Positions 10,713 to 22,257 of a stretch of 64,000 nt of DNA are shown here, one piece after another. How positions within the stretch are numbered: position 1 is the first letter of the stretch; each line of letters opens with the position of its first letter. The DNA comes from Rhynchopus sp. YZ270_cl-10. Its lineage: Eukaryota > Euglenozoa > Diplonemea > Diplonemida > Diplonemidae. The notes beneath the pieces are model-generated. The model made no database searches. It saw nothing but the letters and a program-made list of their open reading frames with translations, and was not told where the DNA came from. The position numbers were made by a program, and so were the translations under genes. The stretch lies in the NCBI GenBank assembly GCA_964035575.1, contig OZ037889.1, forward strand, positions 186,001 through 250,000, read 5' to 3'.

Positions 10713-10900
10713 ATGACAAGTTGATTGCCTACTTAAAAGCCCTTCCGTCCGCGCACATGACAAGTTGATTGCCTACTTAAAAGCCCTTCCGTCCGCGCAC
10801 ATGACAAGTCGATTGCCTACTTAAAAGCCCTTCCGTCCGCGCACATATACGATCGGCAACAAGTTGATTGCCTACTTAAACGCGGAAGGGGAGACGGATT
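10713..10900 (+). repeat. 44-bp tandem array copied from the recombinase ORF
   Basis: Three units of 44 bp start at 10713, 10757 and 10801, with a fourth diverged unit at about 10858. Each holds the 20-bp run TTGATTGCCTACTTAAAAGC or a near match. The same run occurs inside the recombinase gene at about 9759, where it encodes LIAYLKA. The fourth unit also matches the next ORF bases (GGAAGGGGAGA). The array sits just 3' of the stop codon. Confidence 0.8.
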
Positions 10901-11174
10901 GATCAACAAACAACAAACAACGAATAAATAAAGAAGGGGGGTATTTCATTTTTCATAACACCAACCCTATTTGACTGCCCCGCTGTAGAAATTGTACTTT
11001 GACCTCCGCAAACGCTGAATAAAATATTGTATTCATGTGAAATAAGATTCATATTTCACGCTCCCTGGCCTGGAGACACGCGTTTCATAATTTTCACTCG
11101 CTACGCTCGTGAAAATTAACCCACTTGTGACTCCAGTCCGGGAGCGTGAAATAAAGGGAATCTTATTTCACGTG

Positions 11175-12639
11175 AATAAATAACTATTTTTTGTTGCCTT
11201 TTCTTTTTTTTTTTTTCTTTCAAAAGACTGGGCAGGCCTATTGAGACAAAGGTGCTGGGGCATCACAGTTGTGATGTTGATAAGCCCAGCATCTTCGAGA
11301 GCAGACAGCAGTTCTTCGCGGGTTATCGAAACCCCAGAGAGCACACTTCATTGACATGCACACAGTTTCCACACGAGGCAGGTTGCATGCAGGTACATAA
11401 TCGGGGGGGATCAGGTGAGTTAGGGTTAGCATAACGTAATGTTACACCATCAATAAACAAAAACGGCATTCACACCAACCAATTTCCCTTCTTTGGTTTG
11501 TTGATAAATCACAAAGAAAAAGACAAAGGAGAGGGGAGGGGTGGTGTTTGAATTGAAGCAGCTTTTTTTTAAATAGAAGTGGTCAAAAAATTTTCCCCGA
11601 GATAGCGACAGTGTACTTTGGTACATGACCGGTGCATCGTGGGTAGATCACCCCATCTCTTTCGTTTGTATCATGAAGAAGTAGTTTCACCCCCTATGCA
11701 ACCAATAAATTGATAGCATAGGAGGAGGGATCAACAAAAAATGTTCCCATCATGAGGAAAGAGAAGTCGAAAAGTGCTTTAATTCCAACGTCTCGCTCGG
11801 CGGACGCAGACACTCAAAATAATATTTTTGTTTTTTGAAAAAAGAAAAAGAAAATGGCATTCCTGCATACAAAAGAAAATGTGTGGGATGGGTGGTGATG
11901 CAATTTCCCACAGTACAAAAAATAGTGCGGGACACAAAAAAAAGACAGAAGTGTTTTTGTGTGGGGGTCGGAAAGATGGTGAGTCTCACAGATCAACAAA
12001 GCAATCTCAAAAGGGTGTTTGTAACTTTACAAAAAAAGCGTTTTTGTCGGGAGGGGGGGGTGCACGATCTCTGATACAGGAGCAATGTTCTGGGGTGGTC
12101 CCTTTCGGGTATGGCTCGTTGAAAGGTGTAGTGGGCAGTTCCTCAGAGTGAAACAGTACCTAAAAATATGTGTCACATCTGAAACTGAGCATTTTTTTGT
12201 TGGTGTGCTACCCCCCCCAAAAATAGAAACTAACTAACGGATATGAAATAAAAAAATGGAAACAACAAAAAACAACTTCCGTCGTTTCTATTTCATGTCA
12301 AGTATCTTGAGTTACAAACAAAAAAGCAAGAACATCACATGACCGCAGTAACCCAAATCACAACACAAAAAAAAAAAATGGCTTCTGGGGGGACCCTCAT
12401 TTTAAAACACGCTTAATTGTGGGGGAGGGAGAGAGGGAGAAAAAAAAACTGTGGTAACTTGGAACATTATTCCGTTCCAGTATTATGGTTACGTTGTGAC
12501 GTTAGATTTGTTGAGCATCTTCATATTTTTGTTCGCAGTGGTATAGTGTTTTGTTTTGTTTTTGTTCCGGCCGGGGATGAGAGTCTTTAGTTGATTACAC
12601 ATTTTTTAAAAAAATTACGCACACTATTTTGTGAGCGGA
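11175..12639. other. Intergenic, repeats only
   Basis: No gene seen. Holds a family D fragment near 11606-11650, an AATTGATAGCATAGGAGG motif near 11705 that recurs in the OST3 intron near 33388, and a diverged family C copy near 11760. The rest is A/T tracts. Confidence 0.4.
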
Positions 12640-12762
12640 AAGTCTCACGTCGTTCACTCACCCAACCGTGCTCCGCAACACCACCCAAAAGGTGAGAGAT
12701 AGTGTATAGAAGCGTCAAACATCAAACTACAAGAAGGGTGAGGGAACGACAAAGTGACACTT
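12640..12762. repeat. Foldback repeat, inverted copy of 57297-57430
   Basis: Arms read TCACGTCGTTCACTCACCC and GGGTGAGGGAACGAC. The core and one flank (CGCACACTA...GTGAGCGGA) match the copy at 57297-57430 in the opposite orientation. Non-coding. Confidence 0.65.
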
Positions 12763-12794
12763 TTTTTAAAAAAAAAAATAATGTGTTGGTGTGA

Positions 12795-12930
12795 TGACCC
12801 AAACGGATTCTCCGTGGTTCCCCCGTGGTTCTCCCGAAGGTGCACCGCAAATATTAATATAGCCCGAAACAGTTCTCCGTGGTTCCCCCGTGGTTCTTCC
12901 GTGGGTTGTCCGTGGGTTGTCCGTACCCCC
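12795..12930. repeat. GC-rich minisatellite-like segment
   Basis: Repeated variants of TTCTCCGTGGTTCCCCCGTG and GTCCGTGGGTT in an otherwise A/T-rich stretch. Units are irregular, about 12-16 bp, in two blocks separated by about 30 bp. No coding sense. Confidence 0.55.
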
Positions 12931-13740
12931 TGAATCACACCATGTGTCTGAATACTTACTGATACGACTTCCCAGCTATGAAAAAAAGCTGTGATACCGT
13001 GTGGGGTGAAGAGAAGCAAAACGCCTTACACTGGAGTCAGACGCAGACACTGATAAAATTTATATCACGAATGTTGGATCCCCAACATTAGTGTGGACCC
13101 ATAGTTTCTTTTGCTGCCTCCAGCTTAAACGGGACCGTGGTATTTGTTGCAAGCATTTTTTTTTTTTATTTTTTTCATTTTTTGCTTGTTGTTTGTATTT
13201 TTTAAGGATACTTTCCAGACAGCACACCCCATCCCATAAAGAGCGTGGCAGAGATGAGAAGAAACTCTGGTCTGACTCTTTTTTTTTTTTCAAAATTTTT
13301 TCTAAAAAATTATAATATTATATCACACCCCAAGTTTGGGGTATACACTTTATAGTCGTTTTTTGAAAGGATATACAACGTGTTTTTTATTTCGGATTAT
13401 TTAAAGAGCAACACGGGGAGGGGAGAGAAATGGAAATGATTTTCAGAGGGGAGAAAAAAACAAAGTTGAAAAAAGATGGTGCCCTCGCGTGCACGCACCT
13501 CTTGAGAAACAAATGGTGCTCAAAATGCCAAAACTCGTGGGGTACCTTTCAGTTATTATTTTTACTTTTTTTTGAAAAAAGAAATTAACATGATCCGCAT
13601 CTTCTGGTGGTATAGGTGGGTTCTGTACACAACACAACGTGACCTAAAATGGCAAGAATAATATATTATGTATACAGTACTCCACACCTCCCCTACTATG
13701 GCAAAATGAGTGACAAAAAAAAAAAAGAAAAGAAAAAAAA

Positions 13741-13884
13741 AGATCGGGTCTTTGTTTGTGCGCTCAAAATCCGGGCGTAACAAAAACAGAAAAAAAGTGC
13801 GAACTGCAATAGCTTTTTTGAATCATACATATTTTTCCGTTTTTGTTTGCCCAAAAAAGCGCTGTCTCCAATCTTTTTTTAGTA
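13741..13884. repeat. Dispersed repeat, pair of 25612-25787
   Basis: Begins AGATCGGGTCTTTGTTTGTG and ends CTCCAATCTTTTT. A second diverged copy in the same orientation lies at 25612-25787; both follow an A-rich run. Type unknown. Confidence 0.6.
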
Positions 13885-14272
13885 CAACTAAAATATGTTC
13901 AATATTGTTGCAAAAACGCCCCCTTGGTAAAAAAAAAGGCCATTGTTTGTTAGATTGGAATGGCGTAGCACCACCTTTCTTTGTTGGATATGCAAATAAA
14001 AAATGTGAAAATGGTTTGTTTTGTGAGATAAGCCTCGCAGCATCGTGCTTAGTCAACTTATAACAATAACAATAGCGATGGACCAGACCAGCAGACCCCG
14101 AGAAGGATCAGATGGAACCACAAATATGTCCTATCAAAAAATGCAAAAATGCGCATCCAAAAAAAAATGAGGTTTTATTTTCTTTCTCAAAGATGAATTC
14201 TTTTGTTCGCTAACTCCTGTATTTTGTCACTAAGCCTCTGTTGAGAGGACTCGTATCTACTTGTTGCAGTGT

Positions 14273-14306
<34 letters not shown>

Positions 14307-14799
14307 CCAAAAGAAGACAGATCCGGAAGCTTTTTGTTATTTCTTCTCAAAAAAGAAAGAAACGATATCAACCCATCATCCAGAGCGAACTCAGGGTTTT
14401 GTCAGTTATGTTCACACAGTTCTCTAGAAAAAGAAATCGCATGTCTCAAAAATATGGGTTTAAAAAAAGCCTTTAGCCTCTGCCCCTGAGTCACCTAAAA
14501 AAAGGCAAGTAATACTGTATGCAAAAAGGCACACCGGGAAGAGGAAAAGAGGAAAGCAGTTTTGTGCAAAAGGAGAGAGAAAGGTTGGACCAATGGAAAA
14601 AAAATGGGATACGGTGTAATAACAAAAACCACCAAAATCGTAAACCCTACCCGTATTGAAAAATACACGAGGTTGAGATCAGATTTTTCGGGGGCAGGTC
14701 TTGCCTTTGCTTTTTTTTTGATCGACAGTCACCCCCCACCATACGGAGGTTTTACACCGACACCTTTGAAAAGCTAAGTCTATTTTCCCATGAAAAAGT

Positions 14800-14843
14800 G
14801 AAGTTGATAGTGCAAAACGCCTCTGGGACGCAAGGTACTGACA
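14800..14843 (+). repeat. Family C short hairpin repeat
   Basis: A 44-bp copy starting GAAGTTGATAGTGC with an ACGCCTCTGGGACGC core and an ACTGACA end. Nearly identical to the copy at 43090-43133. Confidence 0.65.
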
Positions 14844-15038
14844 CTTCGCAAATATGCGGGGGAAACTATCATCGAATGAAGAGTAGGGATAAGAAACGGC
14901 ATAGTGTACGCTGAACAGCCCAGTATCGCAACCGGAAAAGAGTTCTGTTCACGTCAGGCAACAAAAGCGGAGAGATCTCAGAACACGAGAAGAAAAGGAA
15001 AACAAAAAGCTTTTGCTGCACGTTTTTTTTTTTTTTTG

Positions 15039-15090
15039 AAAACTTGGTTGTATTAGTGTAGCCACCCTAGAGTGTGCTCCACTATACTAA
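15039..15090 (+). repeat. Family E repeat
   Basis: Follows a poly-T run: GAAAACTTGGTTGTATTAG, then GTGTAGCCACCC and an end CTCCACTATA. Read on the minus strand this is a short unit ending in poly-A. Closest copies are at 22649 and 28008. Confidence 0.65.
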
Positions 15091-15182
15091 ACATTTTTAT
15101 GTCACCGCAGACGAGCGCGATGATCTCTCTTGTGTGGCAGATGTCACACTGATGACACGTTTTTTTTTATCTTCATATTATA

Positions 15183-16021
15183 CAGGGTTTTATATAGGAA
15201 TTTTTTCCTGAACAAACAGGGGCAAAAACTGAGGATTCATTTTTTCTCACCCACCCACCCAAAATCAAAGTTGTTTTTTCGGCTGGGGCCAGTTGTGGTG
15301 TACCTTGAACCCCCTTGGCTGTAAACCCAATTGATAGCAATTCGTGCACCAGGCGCACGTGGTACACGAATTGTAAGTAGCCAGTACATTTATAACAAAG
15401 AATGGGCGGTCATGGCACCCAAAGGTTCCTAGCGAAGCCACGGTACGCAACATTTCAAAAAATTGCGCTCATAATCGCACATTTTACAGCCAAACTATGT
15501 CAGGGAAGGGTGGGTTGCAATCTTGCGCCGCAGGCGCACGGTACGCTACCTTTATAATTTCGCCATGATGCATGCTTCCTTTTCCTTCGGCGTTTGACCA
15601 ATTGAGTCGCGTTCTGGCTGTGACGGGGGTGTGGGTAACCCTTGAGATAGACGTGTGTGTTTTCTTTACTGACTTCGTTGTTTTCTGTCAACAGAGCTTC
15701 GTTTCGGCGACTGACTACCCCGGGCTGCACCCTGAGGCTACACCCCCCGGAGTGGGGTGGGGCAGCCCGCCCCAGAAAAGTTAAAACCCGAGGAAAACCC
15801 AGGCTTAAACCCGGGCTCGCTCTGCGCAAAATTAATTAAGCCCAGGTTTTCCCGGGCTTACTGCCCAAGATTTTCACCGCTGGTCACGAGTCGTGTTCTA
15901 AGCCAGTAAAACGCCAAAAAAAAAAAAAATTTTTTTTTTTTAGGTCCGAAAAGGGGAATTTTTTTTTTTTTCTCAATAACTGAGGATTGCCCTCAGTTCT
16001 GACCCCCTATATAAAAGTCTG
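15183..16021. mobile_element. hAT-type non-autonomous element
   Basis: An 839-bp unit. Inverted ends read CAGGGTTTTATATAGG on the left and CAGACTTTTATATAGG on the right (reverse complement). TATTATA flanks both sides, with a shared C making a possible 8-bp duplication. Internal modules (CGAAGCCACGGTACGCAAC and GCCGCAGGCGCACGGTACGC) are shared with the element at 48131-48815. No transposase coding seen. The CAGGG-like end and 8-bp duplication are typical of hAT elements. Confidence 0.7.
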
Positions 16022-16839
16022 TATTATACAAGGCCATGCTCTTAGTCACTGAAAAATAGAGTGAAGTTGAACCTCTGGGACGCAAGCAGAAAAATAACAA
16101 CATAAAATGGCACAGGAGAACGCGAAAAAAGAACAAAAAAACAAAATGAAGTTGAATAGTGCACAAAAAAAACGCATCTCTGGGACGCAGGCACCAACAA
16201 CAAAAATATATGCCATTACACATCTTAAAAAATGTGGGTGGAACAAAAAAAAATGATGAAGGGCTTAAAAAACGATTCCTCATGATCTGTAGTGCAATCA
16301 AAAGGGCGTTTTGTACTTTTTACGGTAGCACGGCAATGAGGGCCATGTATAGGAGTTGAAGGGTATATGGGTATTGGGACACCTTTGCGTGTGCGCAGAA
16401 AAGAAAAATGACCTTTTTTTAAAGAAACAGCCAAAGTTGCGAAGGAATCCGTTCTCCATTTACCCCTTTACTCAGAATACCAAAAAAAAAACAATAAAAG
16501 AGAAAATTTTGCAATGCATGTGCCTCTCTCTATCTCTCTGTGCACATACTGTATATCCCCAACAAAAACAACCAAAGGGATAACAAAGCAATACTAGAAT
16601 GCTGCATCATGCAGGGTTTTCTTCCGCTTTTTAACCTCCCATTCCTGAAGCAGGAGGAAAAACGAAGAATTTTTTTCGAAAACTATGACAACGTGCATCC
16701 CCGCGAACGAGTAATGCATGTGACCCGGTTTTTTCGTTGACTCCGACCCCAATATTTAGGATAGGCCGGTCTAACGTCTCCGAGGAACACCTCAAAAGAA
16801 CAGAACTAAAAAAAATTCACTTTTTATTTCATTTTTTGT

Positions 16840-16960
16840 GCTGACAATCACTATACACCAAGCTGGGGTAAAGATAATGCACGCAAACACTGACCGAAGC
16901 CTATGTACTGCGAAGGTGTAGACGCGTGGCGTCCTCAATCCTTAAGAGCAACTTTTTATT
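16840..16960 (+). repeat. Family F repeat
   Basis: About 120 bp starting GCTGACAATCACTA, with internal GTAGACGCGTGGCGTCCTC and an end CCTTAAGAGCAAC. It matches 19138-19250 and, inverted, part of the transposon at 32016-32725. Confidence 0.6.
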
Positions 16961-17269
16961 TTGTCTGTTCAGAAATACTGACGAAGGGGGGCAGAAGGTT
17001 AACAGTAACCAAAAAAGGGAGGGGTAGAAAACGGTGGGTAAGGTGGTTGTCAATCAGGGAGAATGGAAGAGGAAAAAACGGAAGAGTGGAAAGAGTGGAA
17101 AAAGAATGTAAAAGAAAAAAGAAAAAGAGAGAGAGAGAGAGAGAGAATGAAGAGAGGTAGGTGCCGACGGCGCAGCTATCGGAAAGCTGGCCTGATAGGA
17201 CTTTTTGTGAAATAAAAAAAAGAGAGAAAAAAAAAAGGGGGGGTTGTGATGAACCTAGCCTCTTGCTTG

Positions 17270-17862
17270 GCCACGTTAAAAAAACTTTCTTTTGGAGAAA
17301 AAAAAAGGGAAAATGAAATAAAGGGAGAGCCGAATAAGTTCTTTATTTGGGGGTTTTTGATCAACTCAGATATGCTTATTGTGAGCCTTTCTGTAGGAAA
17401 GAGTGATTCGTCTACACTCAGGACATTCCGCAGCTTGAGCAGGCAAAATAGGATGTCTAACGACAGGGTTCTCAACTCACGGATACTTTTTTTTCCAAAA
17501 TGGATGACGGGGGGTGCATGGCTTTGCAGAATTCTTGCTGATATTGCGTCCCTCCGGTATTCTTGTGCGGTCATTTTTCCGTGACTGATACGTCTCGAAA
17601 AAAGCAGCCATATGCGTGGCACACACGGAGTTGTCCTGCAGTGTGGCCCACAACGCCAATGATCCGCCTCCACCTAGGCCTCTCACACCCGACTCCTGAA
17701 TCCTTTTGGAGCGGGGGGATCTCAGAAATTGTGAAATGCATACCCCCCGGGAAGCACCACAGAATACACATATTCTACATCAATTGTCCTCACCGCGTCT
17801 GTTTCACGGTACAGGTCGCCGCTTTCAGTTGATTTGAATACAGAAGCCTTGCGACACTGAAA
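17270..17862 (-). pseudogene. Coding-like relic of unknown origin
   Basis: Minus-strand island whose translations look protein-like in more than one frame, for example ELRTLSLDILFCLLKLRNVL, GVVGHTAGQLRVCHAYG and AVRTIDVEYVYSVVLPGG. It begins after an acceptor-like CTTTCAG at 17863. No single long frame spans it and no family is recognised. It may be the remains of a mobile element or of a host gene; the frames have not been joined. Confidence 0.35.
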
Positions 17863-18551
17863 GGAAATAAAGAAAGTTATTTGGGAAAAGGGCTATTATT
17901 TGAGGGGAGAACTTATTCGGGGCCTCCCTTTACGACATATTTCATTCCACATTCGGAATTGGAAGTTGCATCCCAACGCAAAGAGATGGGAGGTGGTGGT
18001 GGGGGATGAAGGGGGAGAATTTTTGGGAGGCGGGGAGAAAAGAAAACGAGAAGAAAAAATAGCCGGTTTGTTGTTCAAAAAAAATAGAAAAATGAAAAAC
18101 TTGAAATTCTCTGATGCACACATAGCATCTTTCAATAAAAGGGGCCTATAAGATGAACCGCTGCAGTTCGCCTTAAGGGGGGATGATGGAGAATGGGTGT
18201 TGAACGATCCTTTTATTACCTTTTTTTAAATACTGGCTTTGCTGAAAGATGGCAAACCTTTGGGGAAAGGGGAAAATAATTTTATGCTGGTATAGACAAG
18301 AAGTAGTCGGCAATACAAACTTTGGGGAAAGGGGAAAATAAAGAAAGATTTAAAAAAAAAAATTGTACCGTCTGAATGTGTTTGGCGTCCACAAAAAAGC
18401 GCTAAATTACCTCAAAAATCCGCGATAAATTCGCAAAACTTATTTGAACGCCAAATTATTTTTTTGAAACCTCAAAAAGTTGAAGTCATTTATGATGCGA
18501 AGCACGTGTGGTTTTCATGTGCTAAAAAATAAAATAAAATACAGTTAATGA

Positions 18552-18609
18552 GATGAACCTAAGCTTTGTGCCATCGTGCTTAGTCTGATTAGTCAGTGCT
18601 TAAGTCACC
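18552..18609 (+). repeat. Family A repeat, expanded copy
   Basis: GATGAACCTAAGC start and AAGTCACC end with a partly duplicated CTTAGTCTGATTAGTC interior. Confidence 0.6.
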
Positions 18610-18910
18610 TTGAAAAAAAAACCCCCTCGATTCATATTGCGGTATTTCAAACTCTCTAAGTCACCCGCGCACACCCACCCTCCTCAACGGAGGCAGGTAA
18701 GCGGGGGGAGGGAATTGAGGTCTGATTTTAAAAATAGACGAAAAAAGACACCGTCCTGGACGAGAACCCGGGCTAGTTCATACTGAGACAACCACGCTGG
18801 CAAGGCAGAACAAAAGAACGTGAAATAGTAAACTCAAGTAAAAAATATAAAAAAATAAAAAGTGGTCAACAAAAGGTTTTGGTAGACTGGAATTAAAGAA
18901 AAGTTTATAA

Positions 18911-19050
18911 GATGAACCTAAGCCTCTCGTTTGCTTAGTCTGATGAGATTATTCTTTGGTTTATTCATCAGTCGCTACTCAGGTGGTAAGCCCTTTGCTT
19001 AGTCTGATTAGATTACTTAATGTTTTGAACAAGCTCTTTGCTTAGTCACC
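18911..19050 (+). repeat. Family A repeat with internal tandem duplication
   Basis: Starts GATGAACCTAAGCCTCTCG and ends CTTAGTCACC, but about 110 bp of GCTTAGTCTGATKAGATTA-type repeats separate the two ends. The element has apparently grown by internal duplication. Confidence 0.6.
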
Positions 19051-19137
19051 TGTGAATGGGATGAAAGGTTTCTGTCGTTGATAAATCGTAGAGCAGCCTT
19101 TTCTATCTTTCACCCTGGAGGGAGGGGTGGTTTTTTG

Positions 19138-19250
19138 TTGTGTCGACAATCACCTGCTAGTGCAGGATCTGTACTCAATGTCGCCCGAAGGCTATTGTAC
19201 TTAAAAGATATAGACGGAGGTCGTCCTCAACTCTGGAAAGTCGCTTTTAT
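19138..19250 (+). repeat. Family F repeat
   Basis: Starts GTTGTGTCGACAATCACC, with internal GTACTCAATGTCGCCCGAAG and AGATATAGACGGAGGTCG. It is the best-preserved plus-strand copy; shorter relatives lie at 4847, 19626, 24171 and 61321. Confidence 0.6.
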
Positions 19251-20690
19251 TTATTGTTTATGCATTCTAGTGCTGTAATATACACAAAAGTTGCATCATC
19301 AAAGTTTGGGGGATAGGGTGGGTTAAAGGGGTCACGTGAGAAAATAAAGTAGTTGGTTAGAAATTCAGTACATCATGTTTCAGTCCTAACTGCATACATT
19401 GGTAGTATCAGAGGGGGACATCGTCAGTGCAAGACCCTCCGAGATGTAAAGAGTTTTAACCACTGTTGCTATTATCAAACAGTCTTTGCGCTCTACTTGT
19501 CTTTTCAAAAACTAAAACCTAGACCTGTCAACACAAAAAAATTATGAACGACTTAGCTTCTGTGAGCTCGCAAGGGAGGTGTCGCTACGCACCTGTCCGA
19601 AGACTGCTGCCCTTTTTTTTTTTTTTATAGTGTCGATCGCCTCAAGTACCCACCTCGCTAACTTGGGGTCGTGTACTCAATGGTAATCGAAAGCTTTCAT
19701 TTTTTTTGTTCTAGCAGTATATTTTTCAGAATACAGGGGGGCGGGCAGTTTAATTCCCTAAAGGTTTTTTTCACCCCTTCTGAAAGAAAAGTTTTTTTTT
19801 GTTTAAATAATGTCACATATCCAGGACATTTAGTAAAGAGAGGGGGGGGTTTTTTGGAAGGTTTTTATGAAGCGTTTGTTTTGTGCTCTTTTTTCCTTTT
19901 ATTTTCTTTTTCAATGAAGAGAGGGAGGTGGCAGTATAAACAGTATAAATGACTGTACATAATTAACACAATATAGGGAACAACAATACCCAGAAGGCAT
20001 TGGGAAAGGGGGGAAGGAAGGAGAAGGGACAGTGAAGGATCTACCCTCCATGCCTCCCTTCAAGAACACTTCCACACCCCCCCCCCCCTCTCTGCCTCTC
20101 TCACTCTCTTACACGACGTTGAAGTAAATGAATTGAGTCCGTGGTTTTTCCCTTGTAACTTCACTGTTGTAAACCAACGGTGAAACCACAAAAAGTAAAT
20201 CCACAAAGGCAAAAAAAAAGTCATTCCTTCACTGCTGTGCTCTGGTAGTGTAAAACGCTCACCTTTTTATCGCATATTTGTTGAGGGTGGAACACTCCCC
20301 CCCCCCCCCCCCTCTCCCCCCAACATAAAAGAATGAATTATTTAGGTGTGGATCATCCAACCTTTTTGATTTTTTGAAAAAAAAACTAAAACAAAATAAG
20401 CATAACAAGCGTTGTATGCTGGTGTAGACGGGTGAAGGTGGGGGAGGGACTTTGAAAGTTTGTTTTTTTATTTGTGGGGAGGGGGTGGCTCTCACAGAAT
20501 AGTGCGGGCCCACTGTACATTAACTTTTTCAAAGCAGCTTCGCAAGCGTTGCCTCGAATTACAAGAGGGGTACAAACTAAGGTGGATATTTTTTTGGGAT
20601 TTTCAAAAAACCCCCCCTAAAGGTGGTTGTTGGGCAAGAATAGCGCTGTCTGACATAGGTAATATGTCAGTCCCTATTAGAAAGGAATAA

Positions 20691-20762
20691 ACTGTGGTTG
20701 TTGATGCACGCACCCCTCCGACTGACCCACGTACGATGCCAGCCATCCGGATGAAAGCCCAA
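20691..20762 (+). repeat. Dispersed repeat, pair of 29145-29205
   Basis: ACTGTGGTTGTTGATGCACG start and CAGCCATCCGGATGAAAGC end. The copy at 29145-29205 has the same ends and orientation with a diverged middle. Confidence 0.55.
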
Positions 20763-20865
20763 GAATAAAATGAACGTACGCCTTAGTTACGCCTCCCTGG
20801 AAAAAACAAAAACAAAAATGGTGTGTTGTGTATTTTTTCTCTTTTTTTTTTGAAAACCTACACAG

Positions 20866-20917
20866 ATGGAATCCGCCCAAAAATGGGCGGACCCTTTTGG
20901 GCCGACTCCACCGTGTA
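20866..20917. repeat. GTGGAGTC hairpin
   Basis: A diverged copy of the hairpin at 22258-22314: GATGGAATCCGCCCAAAAA opposite TTTTGGGCCGACTCCACC, around a GGGCGGACCC loop. Confidence 0.6.
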
Positions 20918-21460
20918 CTGCAATACATTAAACTACTGTGTGTATATCGCAAAAAAAAAGAAAAAGGAAAAATTCAGTACTGGAATTGTTTTGAAAACAA
21001 TACCTTGAGAAATCGCGTTACCCCTCTATAAGAAATTGGTCATGGGGCGCGACGTCAAAACAAAAGGAAGCAAAAGTGGTGTGGCGGACCATACGATTAA
21101 GACCCTTTTGGGCCATTCGTGGGCCATTCTTGGGCCATCCATAACCGCAAAATCCATCACACCAAGAAGGAGGTTTTTTTTAAAGGAGGGGATACGCATG
21201 CGTCTTGGTAACACCCTTTCGGGACCGTGTTACACGCTTCACCCCTCCTTTATGCCAAACTAAACAATGATAAAATGCTGTGCACTCTTTTTTCGGTATT
21301 TCTTCACATCCTAATGCAAAGGGGAAAAAGAGAAACAAAAAAATTCGCGAGGAAACACTAGATTTTTTTTCCCTTTCCCCAGATTTTTTTTCAGAAGTGA
21401 ATTGCAAGAAAAAAAGAGAGAAAAAAAGCACTGCATCTTTTTTCGCATAGTCAATAGTGC

Positions 21461-22091
21461 CAGGGTATTAGTTACCGTACAAATTCTGGTTTTGAAAACC
21501 AGAATTCCCCAATTCTGGTTATTCGAAAAAAAAAAAAAAAACGAGATTCGGGATTTTTCAAAAAAAATTTTTTGGCCACGGGCCCGAAGGAAGTTCGGTT
21601 CCCACCCACCTCCCCCAGCAGCCCAACCTCCTCATATCGAGCAAGAATAAGGGATCGGCGATCATAAAAAGTAGCGTACCGTGGCTGCGCCTGTGGCGCA
21701 GCCAAAAAATATGCGCAGTAGCCCTACCATGCCATAGTTTGGCTATAAAAATGTTCGATTTTATATCACAATTTTTGAAATGTTGCGTACCGTGGCTTCG
21801 CCAGAACAGTTTTGATGCCATGACCACCGTTTCTTCTTGTACTAAGGGAAGGTTTTGTTTGCTAGAGAGAGCTCAGTGCAGGTTGGTTTGGTTCTTGAAG
21901 TACGTTACCATCCCACGTCATCACGTTTGGACGCGAAATGAACGGACCTTTTCGCGCGGAGCGCGGAAACTTTTTTGTTGACCCTTTTTTTTTTGGCAGA
22001 CCACAAGAAAAAATAGCGATTCCTGCTGGGGGAGGGAAAAAACCAGATAACCAGAATTTGGCTGGAAAAAAAAAAGCTAACTAATACCCTG
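21461..22091. mobile_element. hAT-type non-autonomous element
   Basis: A 631-bp unit with 14-bp perfect inverted ends, CAGGGTATTAGTTA, and ATAGTGC directly flanking both sides (21454-21460 and 22092-22098). The interior contains CGTACCGTGGCTGCGCC and GCGTACCGTGGCTTCGCC, reverse complements of modules in the elements at 15183 and 48131. No transposase coding seen. Confidence 0.7.
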
Positions 22092-22257
22092 ATAGTGCAC
22101 ACATAAAAAAAAATTTTACTAAAAAGAAATTTTGGCAATCATGACATCTCTGAGTTAGAGACGCGTCTAAGAAAGGCTAAGAACCGGCACAGGACATATT
22201 TCAGTGATCGTGCGCAGTTTTTTTTTTCTAAAAAAAGTACCATAATCCGGGGCATGC

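Larger units (their letters stand above)
9373..11174 (+). mobile_element. Crypton-like tyrosine-recombinase transposon
   Basis: About 1.8 kb carrying one intact recombinase gene (9637-10575) and no reverse transcriptase, RNase H or DDE transposase that I can see. The outer edges share an inverted CACGTGAAATAA motif (9373-9384 and its complement ending 11174). The left block to about 9575 and the right block from about 11035 are packed with TTATTTCACG and TTTTCACG motifs in both orientations. The right block also folds on itself, with arms reading GTGAAATAAGATT and AATCTTATTTCAC. Classical Cryptons lack terminal inverted repeats, so these motifs may be recombinase-binding sites, real ends, or two separate foldbacks. 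Boundaries are approximate. It is the only long plus-strand gene in the window. Confidence 0.65.

Noticed and set aside
17700-17862. Histone-fold (H4-like) tail in the coding-like island
   Set aside because: A short stretch (TIDVEYVYSVVLPGG) recalls the H4 C-terminus, but key H4 residues are absent and no adjoining histone helices were found.
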